This document shows, piece by piece, positions 1 through 5,029 of a stretch of DNA of 7,583 nucleotides (positions are counted from its first letter, which is position 1; each line of letters begins with the position of its first letter). The notes below the pieces were generated by a model. It had not been told where the DNA came from. It did not search any database and saw only the letters and a program-made list of their open reading frames with translations. The stretch is from assembly GCA_031278055.1 (NCBI GenBank), contig JAITLD010000091.1:1-7583 (forward strand). The letters are read 5' to 3'. A program made the position numbers and the translations under genes. Origin of the DNA: Rickettsiales bacterium (lineage in GTDB: Bacteria; Pseudomonadota; Alphaproteobacteria; Rs-D84).

Positions 1-438
1 GTTTCCGGCGGCGGTGTTTATGTCGATTACGCCCACACGCCGGATGGATTGGAAAATGTTTTGGCCTCGGCGCGACAAATTTGTCATGGTCGATTAATGG
101 TTTTATTCGGCGCGGGCGGCGATCGCGATCCTGGCAAAAGGCCGATGATGGGCGCGATAGCGAATAGGCTGGCCGATATCGTATATATCACGGACGACAA
201 TCCGCGAACGGAAGATCCGGCGCCAATTCGGGAACAGATTGCCGCCGCATGTCCGAAAGGAATCGTAATATCCGACGGTCGCGCGGCGGCAATCTGCCGT
301 GCTGTCGCCGACATGCGCGAAAAAGATATTTTGATTCTCGCGGGCAAGGGGCACGAAGACTATCAGATAATCGGAACGACCAAACATCATCTTTCCGATA
401 CGGAAGAGGTTGAGAAAGCCATAAAATCGCGGAAATAA
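1..438 (+). CDS. murE: UDP-N-acetylmuramoyl-tripeptide synthetase MurE, C-terminal part
   Basis: Cytoplasmic ATP-dependent ligase of peptidoglycan synthesis that adds the third amino acid (meso-diaminopimelate) to UDP-MurNAc-L-Ala-D-Glu. The frame is open from base 1 and ends in TAA, giving 145 residues, so roughly the first 350 residues of a normal enzyme of about 490 lie outside the window. Visible marks are VDYAHTPDGLENVL (8-21), the FGAGGDRDPGKRP loop (36-48), TDDNPR (64-69) and AGKGHEDYQ (114-122). In characterised MurE enzymes the DNPR arginine and the Gly/Glu of GKGHE contact meso-DAP, so this copy should be DAP-specific rather than lysine-specific. The next gene is a tRNA on the opposite strand, four bases past the stop. 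The usual downstream partner murF is not there, so murE is either last in its operon or separated from the rest of the cluster. Confidence 0.95.
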   Translation, partial: VSGGGVYVDYAHTPDGLENVLASARQICHGRLMVLFGAGGDRDPGKRPMMGAIANRLADIVYITDDNPRTEDPAPIREQIAAACPKGIVISDGRAAAICRAVADMREKDILILAGKGHEDYQIIGTTKHHLSDTEEVEKAIKSRK

Positions 439-442
439 AAAC

Positions 443-519
443 TGGGGCGGATTACCGGGCTCGAACCGGCGACATTTGGTACCACAAACCAACGCTCTAC
501 CAACTGAGCTAAATCCGCC
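443..519 (-). tRNA. tRNA-His (GTG anticodon)
   Basis: Reading the minus strand, a full cloverleaf folds: acceptor GCGGATT with AATCCGC, D-arm beginning GCTC, anticodon stem TTGGT/ACCAA around loop TTGTGGT (anticodon GTG), T-stem GCCGG/CCGGT around TTCGAGC, and an encoded CCA. An extra 5' G (position -1, base 519) faces discriminator C73 (base 446), the classic histidine identity pair. It converges on murE with only four bases between the two gene ends. Confidence 0.96.
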
Positions 520-531
520 ACAAGTCATGCA

Positions 532-560
532 AATATAACATCAAAGTTTTTGATTTTCAA
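532..560 (-). promoter_or_regulatory. sigma-70-type promoter of tRNA-His
   Basis: On the minus strand TTGAAA (560-555) and TATATT (537-532) are separated by 17 bases. The predicted start, near 525, lies about six bases before the mature tRNA 5' end at 519. Found by eye; no experimental support. Confidence 0.6.
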
Positions 561-667
561 GCGTCAAATTTACTTCCCTGTCGGAAAGGGACCAACGTTC
601 GCTGAAAGGCCCAGGCAAACAATCACGAGTTCAGGGTTATGAGTTTTTTTTTGTCATTCCTGTAAAA

Positions 668-835
668 GTCAACAATTTCGTAGACAGAATTTATCGACAA
701 GGACGGGATAGCTTTTTCTAAGTGTTTTAACAGGAAGAAGTTAGATTTGTGCCTATTGCAAGGCAAAATAAGCATAATTCTTCTTCGTTTTTTCTTTGTT
801 TCTTAGATGCCAATTCTGTCTACGATTTGCTTGAC
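668..835. repeat. 168-bp element with 24-bp terminal inverted repeats, MITE-like
   Basis: The left arm (668-691) and right arm (812-835) are inverted copies. The inner 14 bases, TCGTAGACAGAATT and AATTCTGTCTACGA, match perfectly, and the outer ten (GTCAA... / ...TTGAC) match in six. The 120-base interior is AT-rich with a smaller GAAGAA/TTCTTC inversion. No clear target-site duplication is visible and I do not recognise the family. It could be a miniature inverted-repeat element or a structured RNA. Confidence 0.5.
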
Positions 836-842
836 ATGCACA

Positions 843-862
843 ATTCCCGCGCAGGCGGGAAT
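843..862. repeat. ATTCCC-N8-GGGAAT palindrome (dRS3/REP-like)
   Basis: ATTCCCGC and GCGGGAAT form a perfect 8-bp stem around GCAG. The 20-mer fits the ATTCCC-N8-GGGAAT pattern described for Neisseria dRS3 repeats and resembles GC-rich hairpins scattered through many proteobacterial genomes. There is no T-run to make it a terminator. Only one copy is present in the window. Confidence 0.55.
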
Positions 863-870
863 AGGGCTTG

Positions 871-962
871 AGAGTTCAGAGTTCTTGAATTATTAATTGT
901 CAATTATCAATCTAATTAGGCACTATTAACTCTGAACTCATAACTCTGAACTCTGAACTTGA
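871..962. repeat. AACTCTG-type heptamer repeats, direct and inverted
   Basis: From 928 to 962 five heptamers follow one another: AACTCTG, AACTCAT, AACTCTG, AACTCTG, AACTTGA. The array ends against the 3' end of tRNA-Ala. At 871-884 the same motif occurs inverted (GAGTTCAGAGTT, 872-883), so the block can pair with 928-939 or 942-953. A diverged inverted copy sits at 627-645. Confidence 0.65.
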
Positions 963-963
963 T

Positions 964-1039
964 TGGTGGAGCTGAAGAGACTCGAACTCTCGACCTCTTG
1001 CATGCCATGCAAGCATTCTACCAACTGAACTACAGCCCC
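964..1039 (-). tRNA. tRNA-Ala (GGC anticodon)
   Basis: On the minus strand the acceptor GGGGCTG pairs with CAGCTCC and includes the G3-U70 wobble that identifies alanine tRNAs. The anticodon stem CTTGC/GCAAG encloses ATGGCAT (anticodon GGC). The T-loop TTCGAGT is present, as are discriminator A73 and an encoded CCA. Length is 76 bases. A tyrosine-recombinase remnant lies about 125 bases beyond its 5' end. Confidence 0.97.
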
Positions 1040-1050
1040 AAGTTTTCCAA

Positions 1051-1078
1051 ATTATAGAGATTTCCGCAGTTTTTGCAA
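1051..1078 (-). promoter_or_regulatory. sigma-70-type promoter of tRNA-Ala
   Basis: Minus strand TTGCAA (1078-1073), a 16-base spacer and a perfect TATAAT (1056-1051). This puts the start near 1044, five bases before the mature tRNA. Confidence 0.6.
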
Positions 1079-1162
1079 GCGAAAAGTTAAAATTAAAAAA
1101 TGTTATAAATCGTCATTTTTTGATATAAATTGTTATCAGATATACACAAATTCTGCACAAAG

Positions 1163-1313
1163 TTATTTCTTGAATAAATTATTCAATCCTTCGGCTTTCC
1201 TATCGTTTATCAAATGCGCGTATTTAGTCATAGTTTGTATATTAGGATGCCCTAAGACTTCGCAGGTCTTTAGCTGCTAGTAGCACTACCAATGTAGCGA
1301 GAAAGATTGAGTT
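1163..1313 (-). pseudogene. C-terminal remnant of a tyrosine recombinase/phage integrase
   Basis: The last 37 codons before the TAA at 1165-1163 read as the end of a tyrosine recombinase: VLGHPNIQTMTKYAHL contains the LGH motif and, seven residues after the usual spacing, the nucleophilic tyrosine of TKYAHL, followed by a short basic tail. Upstream of 1277 this frame hits TAG. The neighbouring frame (1313 to about 1262) reads FLATLVVLLAAKDLR, which fits the helix that normally precedes LGH, so a small deletion seems to have shifted the frame between DLR and VLGH. The HxLR motif with the first catalytic arginine and the rest of the protein are gone. It is therefore a dead scar of a lost element, probably one that used a nearby tRNA gene as its target. 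Confidence 0.75.
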
Positions 1314-1584
1314 TCAGTAGCAAATTAATAACAGCATGATTTCTGGAAGCCAATCATCTATGCCATCGGGGATAGGTACGTCGTTGGTTGGGTCATTCGT
1401 ATGCAATAAAAATAATCCAATAAGAGTTTGGTGGGAAAATATGGCTAATTCCGTCAGCAGCAAAACACGGAATTATCACAGATTCAAAAAAATAGGTGAA
1501 TTGTAATATGGAACAAATTTGACCTGAAAAGAAGAAAGAATGACTGAACTAGATTTTGTTTTGAAAGATGTTTGAAAATCTTTA
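1314..1584. other. gene-poor stretch between integrase remnant and toxin-antitoxin operon
   Basis: No supported gene. A 56-codon plus-strand frame (1336-1506) and interrupted minus-strand frames are open only in pieces, lack ribosome binding sites and resemble nothing I know. They may be decayed remains of the same lost element. A 9-bp inverted repeat, TAATTCCGT/ACGGAATTA (1446-1454 and 1467-1475), could form a hairpin with a 12-base loop, but it lacks the T-run of a terminator. Confidence 0.5.
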
Positions 1585-1881
1585 TCAAATCGCGACCGGC
1601 ACCAGGCGATAGCCGAGGGAGTTCGCAACCTTGGCGATTGTGCTGACGCGCGGATCCGTTTTTCCGGAAAGAGCGCGATAAAGTCCCGCGCGGGTAAGGC
1701 GGGCGCCTTTCGCGGTTTTAAGCATGCCCTGCGCTTTGGCGGCGATCGCAAGCGCATGGATGAGATGCTTAGGGCTGTCGTCGTCACGGGCCAGCTCGAC
1801 GGACGCATCAAGAAAACCCCTGATATCCCGATCCGTTTTAAGATGATCAAATATATTAAAGCGTTCTGTTTTTACTTTCAT
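1585..1881 (-). CDS. HTH antitoxin of a toxin-first type II module (HigA-like addiction module antidote)
   Basis: A 98-aa DNA-binding antitoxin expected to neutralise the adjoining toxin by direct binding and to repress the operon. It begins MKVKTERFNIFDHL, followed by a dimer/toxin-binding segment with RGFLDASVELARDD (21-34). A helix-turn-helix (about 39-95) follows, with LTRAGLYRALSGKTDP, then the ending LGYRLVPV, as is usual in the 'putative addiction module antidote' family. The start at 1881 is chosen over an in-frame ATG ten codons upstream because GGAG, inside the last toxin codons, lies seven bases before it and because the longer version would overlap the toxin. One base separates the toxin TAA from this ATG, so translation is probably coupled. 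No terminator is visible downstream. Confidence 0.88.
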   Translation of the reverse strand: MKVKTERFNIFDHLKTDRDIRGFLDASVELARDDDSPKHLIHALAIAAKAQGMLKTAKGARLTRAGLYRALSGKTDPRVSTIAKVANSLGYRLVPVAI

Positions 1882-1882
1882 T

Positions 1883-2176
1883 TTATACTCCTTTTGCGAG
1901 TTCCACGGCAAGCTTTATGTCGGAACGTTGCGTGCCCTTATCGCCGCCGCATAACAGAAAAACTATTTTGCGTTTGCGAATCACATAATAAAGGCGGTAA
2001 GCCGGGCCGTAATCTATCCGCATGGCCTTTACGTCGCCGGATTCGACCTTCCAGTCGCCGAAATTGCCGGCAGCTGCCCGGATCATGCGGGCAAGGATTT
2101 TATCTTTGGCCCGCAAATCTTTCAGGTTATCGCGCCACGAGGCAAAAATCTCGGTTTCCGTGATTACGTAAGTCAC
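1883..2176 (-). CDS. RelE/ParE-superfamily toxin (HigB-like addiction module killer)
   Basis: A 97-aa toxin of the RelE/ParE fold. Members of this subfamily generally act as mRNA interferases, though the target of this one is not known. Family marks are FASWRDNLKDLRAKDKI (11-27), GNFGDWK (37-43), MRIDYGPAYRLYY (52-64) and LLCGGDKGTQRSDI (74-87), plus many basic residues. The only plausible start is GTG at 2176: there is no in-frame ATG upstream, where a TAG closes the frame, and the next methionine is residue 31, past the first conserved block. No Shine-Dalgarno sequence precedes the GTG, and the predicted transcription start coincides with it. The toxin precedes its antitoxin, as in higBA. 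Confidence 0.88.
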   Translation of the reverse strand: MTYVITETEIFASWRDNLKDLRAKDKILARMIRAAAGNFGDWKVESGDVKAMRIDYGPAYRLYYVIRKRKIVFLLCGGDKGTQRSDIKLAVELAKGV

Positions 2177-2182
2177 AGGGAT

Positions 2183-2211
2183 ATTGTATACGATAATATA
2201 CTATGTGTCAA
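2183..2211 (-). promoter_or_regulatory. near-consensus promoter and operator of the toxin-antitoxin operon
   Basis: Minus strand TTGACA (2211-2206), 17 bases, TACAAT (2188-2183). The expected start is about 2176, the first base of the toxin GTG codon. An imperfect palindrome, GTATA-N6-TATAC (2186-2201), lies across the spacer and -10, where a bound HTH antitoxin would block polymerase. The promoter match is strong; the operator role is inferred. Confidence 0.7.
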
Positions 2212-2346
2212 GAATATAAAAAGTCAACAAAAAGATAAAACAAAGGAAAAATAATGGAATAAATCGGAATAAGTTTGATTGGAAAATTCGACAGCTGGTA
2301 TATCGAGCTGATGATACCGTCTTGATTGCTATTGGCATATGCCCGA

Positions 2347-2508
2347 TCAGAATAAATCTGTTTTAATAGCAACATTCTCCATCCCCTTGAAAACCTTTTT
2401 AGCCCGTTTTACCCACGATAAATCGACAGGTTTTTCAAGGTCGTGAAAAAATGCATCTTTCGCAACGCTGGAATAAGTAATACCGAAATTGTTTTTAAGG
2501 TTTTTCAT
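2347..2508 (-). CDS. possible 53-aa small protein downstream of olsA
   Basis: A short frame starting MKNLKNNFGITYSS and ending in TGA, with 53 residues. AAAGG lies about six bases before the ATG, and codon use looks similar to neighbouring genes. The composition is ordinary for a soluble protein: charged, with WVKRAKKVFKGMENV near the C-terminus. There is no signal peptide, membrane helix or cysteine. It lies on the same strand as olsB and olsA, 177 bases past the olsA stop, and could be the third gene of that transcript or stand alone. I do not recognise the family, and it could be chance. Confidence 0.4.
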   Translation of the reverse strand: MKNLKNNFGITYSSVAKDAFFHDLEKPVDLSWVKRAKKVFKGMENVAIKTDLF

Positions 2509-2685
2509 TTTTTACCTTTGTCGACTTCAGCGGTCGGCGGGAGTTATTGCCAGCGTAACAACGATTAGATGGCCGCAGGTAAATTCCAGAATCCGATAAA
2601 AACTCGGGTAGGGTGTTTTACAATCTACTTTCTGTTCGCTCAGATTTTTTTTCGCAAGGTCTTTTGATAATGACTTGTTATTTTT
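2509..2685 (-). other. olsA to small-ORF intergenic region
   Basis: No terminator hairpin is visible after olsA. The frame of olsA stays open for 52 codons after its TGA, until a second TGA at 2529-2527. The 53-aa ORF is in that same frame after one further stop. There is no in-frame ATG in the open stretch, so I do not call it a gene. The frame contains a hydrophobic run, HLIVVTLAI. Confidence 0.45.
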
Positions 2686-3489
2686 TCAGTTCTCGTCGTT
2701 AAATTTTTTGGATACGATTTCGTGCAATTTTGCGGCAATTTGCTTTCTGTCCAATCCAGAATGATTAAAAGTCGGCGAAACGTAGACCTCGACCAAAAAT
2801 CCGCCGCGAATCAATGTTCTCCACACAAGCTGCACAATCGATAACTCGCGCGTCGTATACGGCGGTTGAGATTGCCGCGAATTGGTCATATACGCATATT
2901 CGTCAGCCAGAATTTGCGGCGGTATTTTTTTCCCGTTTTTATCGCGGTAAATGATGGCAATCGGCTGAATTCTCACTGCCTCCGCCCCCGACAGAAAATC
3001 GAAAATAGCGCTTTTGAACGGCAGGACGTAATTTCCGTTATTGGTCGTTCCCTCCGGAAACATAACGAACGCATTTTTTGTATTTTCCATTTGTTTCCGA
3101 GTCGCGGAGATTACCTGTATCGCCCGCGTCGGACGTCGATCAATAAATAAATTCCCGAATCCCGCGATAAATAAATTTACCGGAAACCATTTTTTTACCT
3201 CGCTTTTCGCAAAAAATCCGCATTTGAACAATGCGGGAAATATGATTATTTCAAAAATGCTTATATGATTGGAAACCAGCAATAGCGGGCGATGTTCGGA
3301 TAGTTTTCCTTTCACCCGGAATCGGACGCCAAAGAGCCGCGCGGAAACCGACATAAAGATATGCATTTGCCAGATTTTGAGCCGGCGACCGAATGGCGCG
3401 ATTATCAGCAATACCGGAACCTGGGCAAAGATCCATGCGAAAAACACGCCAAATCGCACGGCCGCCGAAAATATCCTAAATAACTTCAT
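2686..3489 (-). CDS. olsA: PlsC-family lysolipid acyltransferase, OlsA-like
   Basis: Membrane-associated 1-acylglycerol-3-phosphate acyltransferase family. Next to an OlsB homologue its likely job is the second step of ornithine-lipid synthesis: acyl transfer to the hydroxyl of lyso-ornithine lipid, possibly also lysophosphatidic acid. From the chosen start it has 267 residues: a hydrophobic N-terminal segment (about 10-34), the catalytic block NHISIFE (74-80), motif II FGNLFIDRRP (111-120), motif III FPEGTT (144-149) followed by LPFKSAIF, and IQPIAIIY (174-181). The catalytic HX4D reads HX4E (His75, Glu80), which is unusual. I chose the ATG at 3489 because AAAGGA stands eight bases before it; in-frame ATGs at 3498 and 3516 lack such a site. 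This start overlaps the end of olsB by 14 bases, implying translational coupling. Confidence 0.82.
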   Translation of the reverse strand: MKLFRIFSAAVRFGVFFAWIFAQVPVLLIIAPFGRRLKIWQMHIFMSVSARLFGVRFRVKGKLSEHRPLLLVSNHISIFEIIIFPALFKCGFFAKSEVKKWFPVNLFIAGFGNLFIDRRPTRAIQVISATRKQMENTKNAFVMFPEGTTNNGNYVLPFKSAIFDFLSGAEAVRIQPIAIIYRDKNGKKIPPQILADEYAYMTNSRQSQPPYTTRELSIVQLVWRTLIRGGFLVEVYVSPTFNHSGLDRKQIAAKLHEIVSKKFNDEN

Positions 3490-4429
3490 CCGCTTCATCC
3501 TTTGTGATTTCGGCATCTTGCAGATCTTCGTCGTTCAAAAATAATCCCGCGACGGCCTTTAATGTCAGGAAGGCGCCCTTGAATGGAAGCAACAAAATTT
3601 TACCTATCGTCATTATGGCCCTGTCTTTCAAACCCAAGTTATCGAAAGCATTGGGATTGCCGGTAAATCGCTTTTGATACGCCCTGTTTATCGATTTTGT
3701 CAGAACCATGACGAAAATCGAATAGTTATTTTCTCGCGGACAAATCGAGACGCCTTTCCCAAAAGTACCATTTAGGCGGAGATATCCTTTCAGAAGCGCC
3801 GGCATTTCCTTGAAAGCGCGGTCTTTGTCGACAAACACGCGCGGCAGTATATTCATGCGCGTCATTTTCGGATTGACACGTTCATCCATCTTGTTCATAT
3901 CCAATGCCGCGCGAAGACTGATGGGCGATAGGTGATTGTAATACAGGTATGACAATGCATGCGCCGAATCAACCGGATTACCGCCAAACCATGTTACCAT
4001 TCCGAATAGGATTTGGATTTTTTTGCGCTGTATGTATTCGCCGAGTCCCATCCATAGCATGGACATGACCAAAGGATTCTCGCGATATTCCGCGTCTATG
4101 CAGGCGCGGGACATTTCGGCGATATTACCGTTTCGCTTTTTGATTTTAGTTATGTCGAATTCCGTTTCTGAATAAAATCCGCCCAGTTTTTCAGAGGCCT
4201 CGCGGTCTATTATTCGATATGTGCCTATAATCTTGCCATCATGGAATACGGCCATGTAATCCGCGTGCGTATCGAAGTCATCGTATTCTTCATGCAGCTC
4301 TTTTTGTTCCTCGGTCGCCGGAAAACCCTCTTCTTCGATAAAACAGCGGTATCGCAGCTGGCGGACGAGCTTCCTTTCTTCCTTGTTGCGGGTAAGCCGG
4401 ACCTCATAGTTGCGAATTTTTATTGCCAT
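3476..4429 (-). CDS. olsB: GNAT-fold N-acyltransferase, OlsB-like (ornithine acyltransferase)
   Basis: OlsB transfers a 3-hydroxyacyl chain from acyl carrier protein to the alpha-amino group of ornithine, making lyso-ornithine lipid at the cytoplasmic membrane. The 317-aa product has the family's block order: LRYRCFIEE (25-33), YMAVFHDGKIIGTYRI (58-73), EMSRACIDAEYREN (105-118), LWMGLGEY and QILFGMVTW (125-147), then MPALLKGYLRLNGTFG (209-224), close to the LPPLIKGYLRLGA block of rhizobial OlsB. The C-terminal 50 residues add a hydrophobic segment (IGKILLLPFKGAFL) and an acidic tail. The start is set by GGAG eight bases upstream. olsA follows with overlap. Family membership is firm; the ornithine substrate is inferred from the partner gene and other amino acids are possible. 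Confidence 0.8.
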   Translation of the reverse strand: MAIKIRNYEVRLTRNKEERKLVRQLRYRCFIEEEGFPATEEQKELHEEYDDFDTHADYMAVFHDGKIIGTYRIIDREASEKLGGFYSETEFDITKIKKRNGNIAEMSRACIDAEYRENPLVMSMLWMGLGEYIQRKKIQILFGMVTWFGGNPVDSAHALSYLYYNHLSPISLRAALDMNKMDERVNPKMTRMNILPRVFVDKDRAFKEMPALLKGYLRLNGTFGKGVSICPRENNYSIFVMVLTKSINRAYQKRFTGNPNAFDNLGLKDRAIMTIGKILLLPFKGAFLTLKAVAGLFLNDEDLQDAEITKDEADEVI

Positions 4430-4449
4430 AAAAATGACTCCTTTGCGGA

Positions 4450-4478
4450 ATTATATTACACGGTGAAAAAAAATGCAA
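4450..4478 (-). promoter_or_regulatory. promoter of the olsB-olsA operon
   Basis: Minus strand TTGCAT (4478-4473), exactly 17 bases including an 8-T run, then TATAAT (4455-4450). The start should fall near 4443, leaving a leader of about 14 bases that contains the GGAG ribosome binding site. Confidence 0.7.
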
Positions 4479-4539
4479 CGCGAATAAACGATCTAGTTGG
4501 GTGAATTTAATGCACGATGACGCATTTGTTAAAATATTT

Positions 4540-4568
4540 TTGCATGTTTCGCAACATTATAATATAAT
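4540..4568 (+). promoter_or_regulatory. promoter of the cold-shock gene
   Basis: TTGCAT (4540-4545), 17 bases, TATAAT (4563-4568). A second TATAAT overlaps at 4558-4563. The predicted start near 4575 gives an untranslated leader of about 80 bases, which fits the long regulatory leaders known for cspA-type genes. I could not see a convincing cold-shock-box consensus or stable hairpin in it. Confidence 0.65.
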
Positions 4569-4656
4569 ACGGCTGAAAATATAATTTATACAATGGGGCG
4601 CAAGCTCTTTTGTTAAATAGTATTTTTACAAACAATAATACAAACAAGGATATAAA

Positions 4657-4857
4657 ATGCCAAAAGGAACAGTAAAGTGGTTTAACGAGAAAAAAGGATA
4701 CGGATTCATCGCGCCGGATGACGGTGGCGAAGAGACCTTTGTTCATATCAGCGCCGTTCAGGCCTCGGGTATCAATATAGCCGAGGGCAGCAAGGTGGAA
4801 TACGATACGATAGAAAAAAACGGAAAATTTTCCGCCGAAAATCTTAAGCGGGCTTAA
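4657..4857 (+). CDS. cold-shock domain protein (CspA family)
   Basis: A 66-aa single-domain OB-fold protein that binds single-stranded RNA/DNA, normally acting as an RNA chaperone at low temperature or on entry into stationary phase. GTVKWFNEKKGYGFI opens the protein; RNP1 is KGYGFI (13-18) and RNP2 is TFVHIS (27-32), with the aromatic residues used for base stacking all present. The acidic PDDGGEE loop and HISAVQASGI are of the alphaproteobacterial type. AAGGA stands seven bases before the ATG. The gene is a single unit: own promoter, long leader, and a strong terminator 16 bases past the stop. Which csp paralogue it is cannot be told from the sequence. Confidence 0.95.
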   Translation: MPKGTVKWFNEKKGYGFIAPDDGGEETFVHISAVQASGINIAEGSKVEYDTIEKNGKFSAENLKRA

Positions 4858-4873
4858 TCTGCCATCGTTATTT

Positions 4874-4905
4874 GAAAACAGCCCCGCAATTGCGGGGCTG
4901 TTTTC
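4874..4905. terminator. bidirectional rho-independent terminator between csp and fic1
   Basis: A perfect 32-base palindrome: A-rich flank, GCCCCGCA stem, its complement, then TTTT. Because the flank is A-rich on one side and T-rich on the other, it can end both csp (plus) and fic1 (minus), which converge here. Confidence 0.88.
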
Positions 4906-4983
4906 ATAGTTTGCATGTTTTTATTGATTTTCTAACATCATGGCCGCAAACCAAGGAGTATTTCAATATATTCGGCCCCATTG

Positions 4984-5029
4984 CCGTCCGTTGCAAATGA
5001 CAATATAAATCTGCGCGCGGCGGCGTAAA
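4984..5029 (+). repeat. 46-bp direct repeat, copy 1 (codes for a repeated peptide tail)
   Basis: Paired with 6399-6444. The last 31 bases (4999-5029) are identical in the two copies. In plus-strand frame this copy reads PSVANDNINLRAAA and TAA. The frame upstream is closed by a TAA at 4933-4935 and has no gene attached. The repeat ends at the base next to the fic1 stop codon. Confidence 0.8.

Larger units (their letters stand above)
561..963. other. gene-free inter-tRNA stretch
   Basis: AT-rich DNA between the two tRNA genes. No convincing gene: the longest minus-strand frame (775 to 623, 50 codons from an ATG) has no ribosome binding site and runs through the inverted repeat. It holds the 168-bp inverted-repeat element, a GC-rich 20-bp palindrome and copies of an AACTCTG-like heptamer in both orientations. 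The two tRNAs are read in the same direction, but each has its own promoter-like sequence. Confidence 0.7.

Noticed and set aside
103..528. Minus-strand ORF of 141 codons
   Set aside because: Antisense to murE and running through tRNA-His; both are firmly identified, so this is a shadow frame.
623..775. Minus-strand 50-codon ORF between the tRNAs, ATG start
   Set aside because: No ribosome binding site, and it crosses an inverted-repeat arm and a heptamer copy. Its resemblance to a short plus-strand frame follows from the repeat symmetry.
871..962. Possible CRISPR array
   Set aside because: Units are seven bases with no spacers and no cas genes nearby; a simple repeat.
1336..1506. Plus-strand 56-codon ORF
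   Set aside because: No Shine-Dalgarno sequence, low-complexity serine-rich start, no recognised motif; lies in decayed DNA next to the recombinase remnant.
1756..2163. Plus-strand 135-codon ORF
   Set aside because: Wholly antisense to the toxin-antitoxin genes, whose products have clear family motifs.
2326..2372. TTGCTATT/AATAGCAA inverted repeat and GGCATATGCC palindrome near the end of the small ORF as a terminator
   Set aside because: Weak AT-rich stems, large loop, no T-run; not supported as a terminator.
4507..4746. Minus-strand 79-codon ORF
   Set aside because: Covers the csp promoter, leader and start; AT-rich chance frame.
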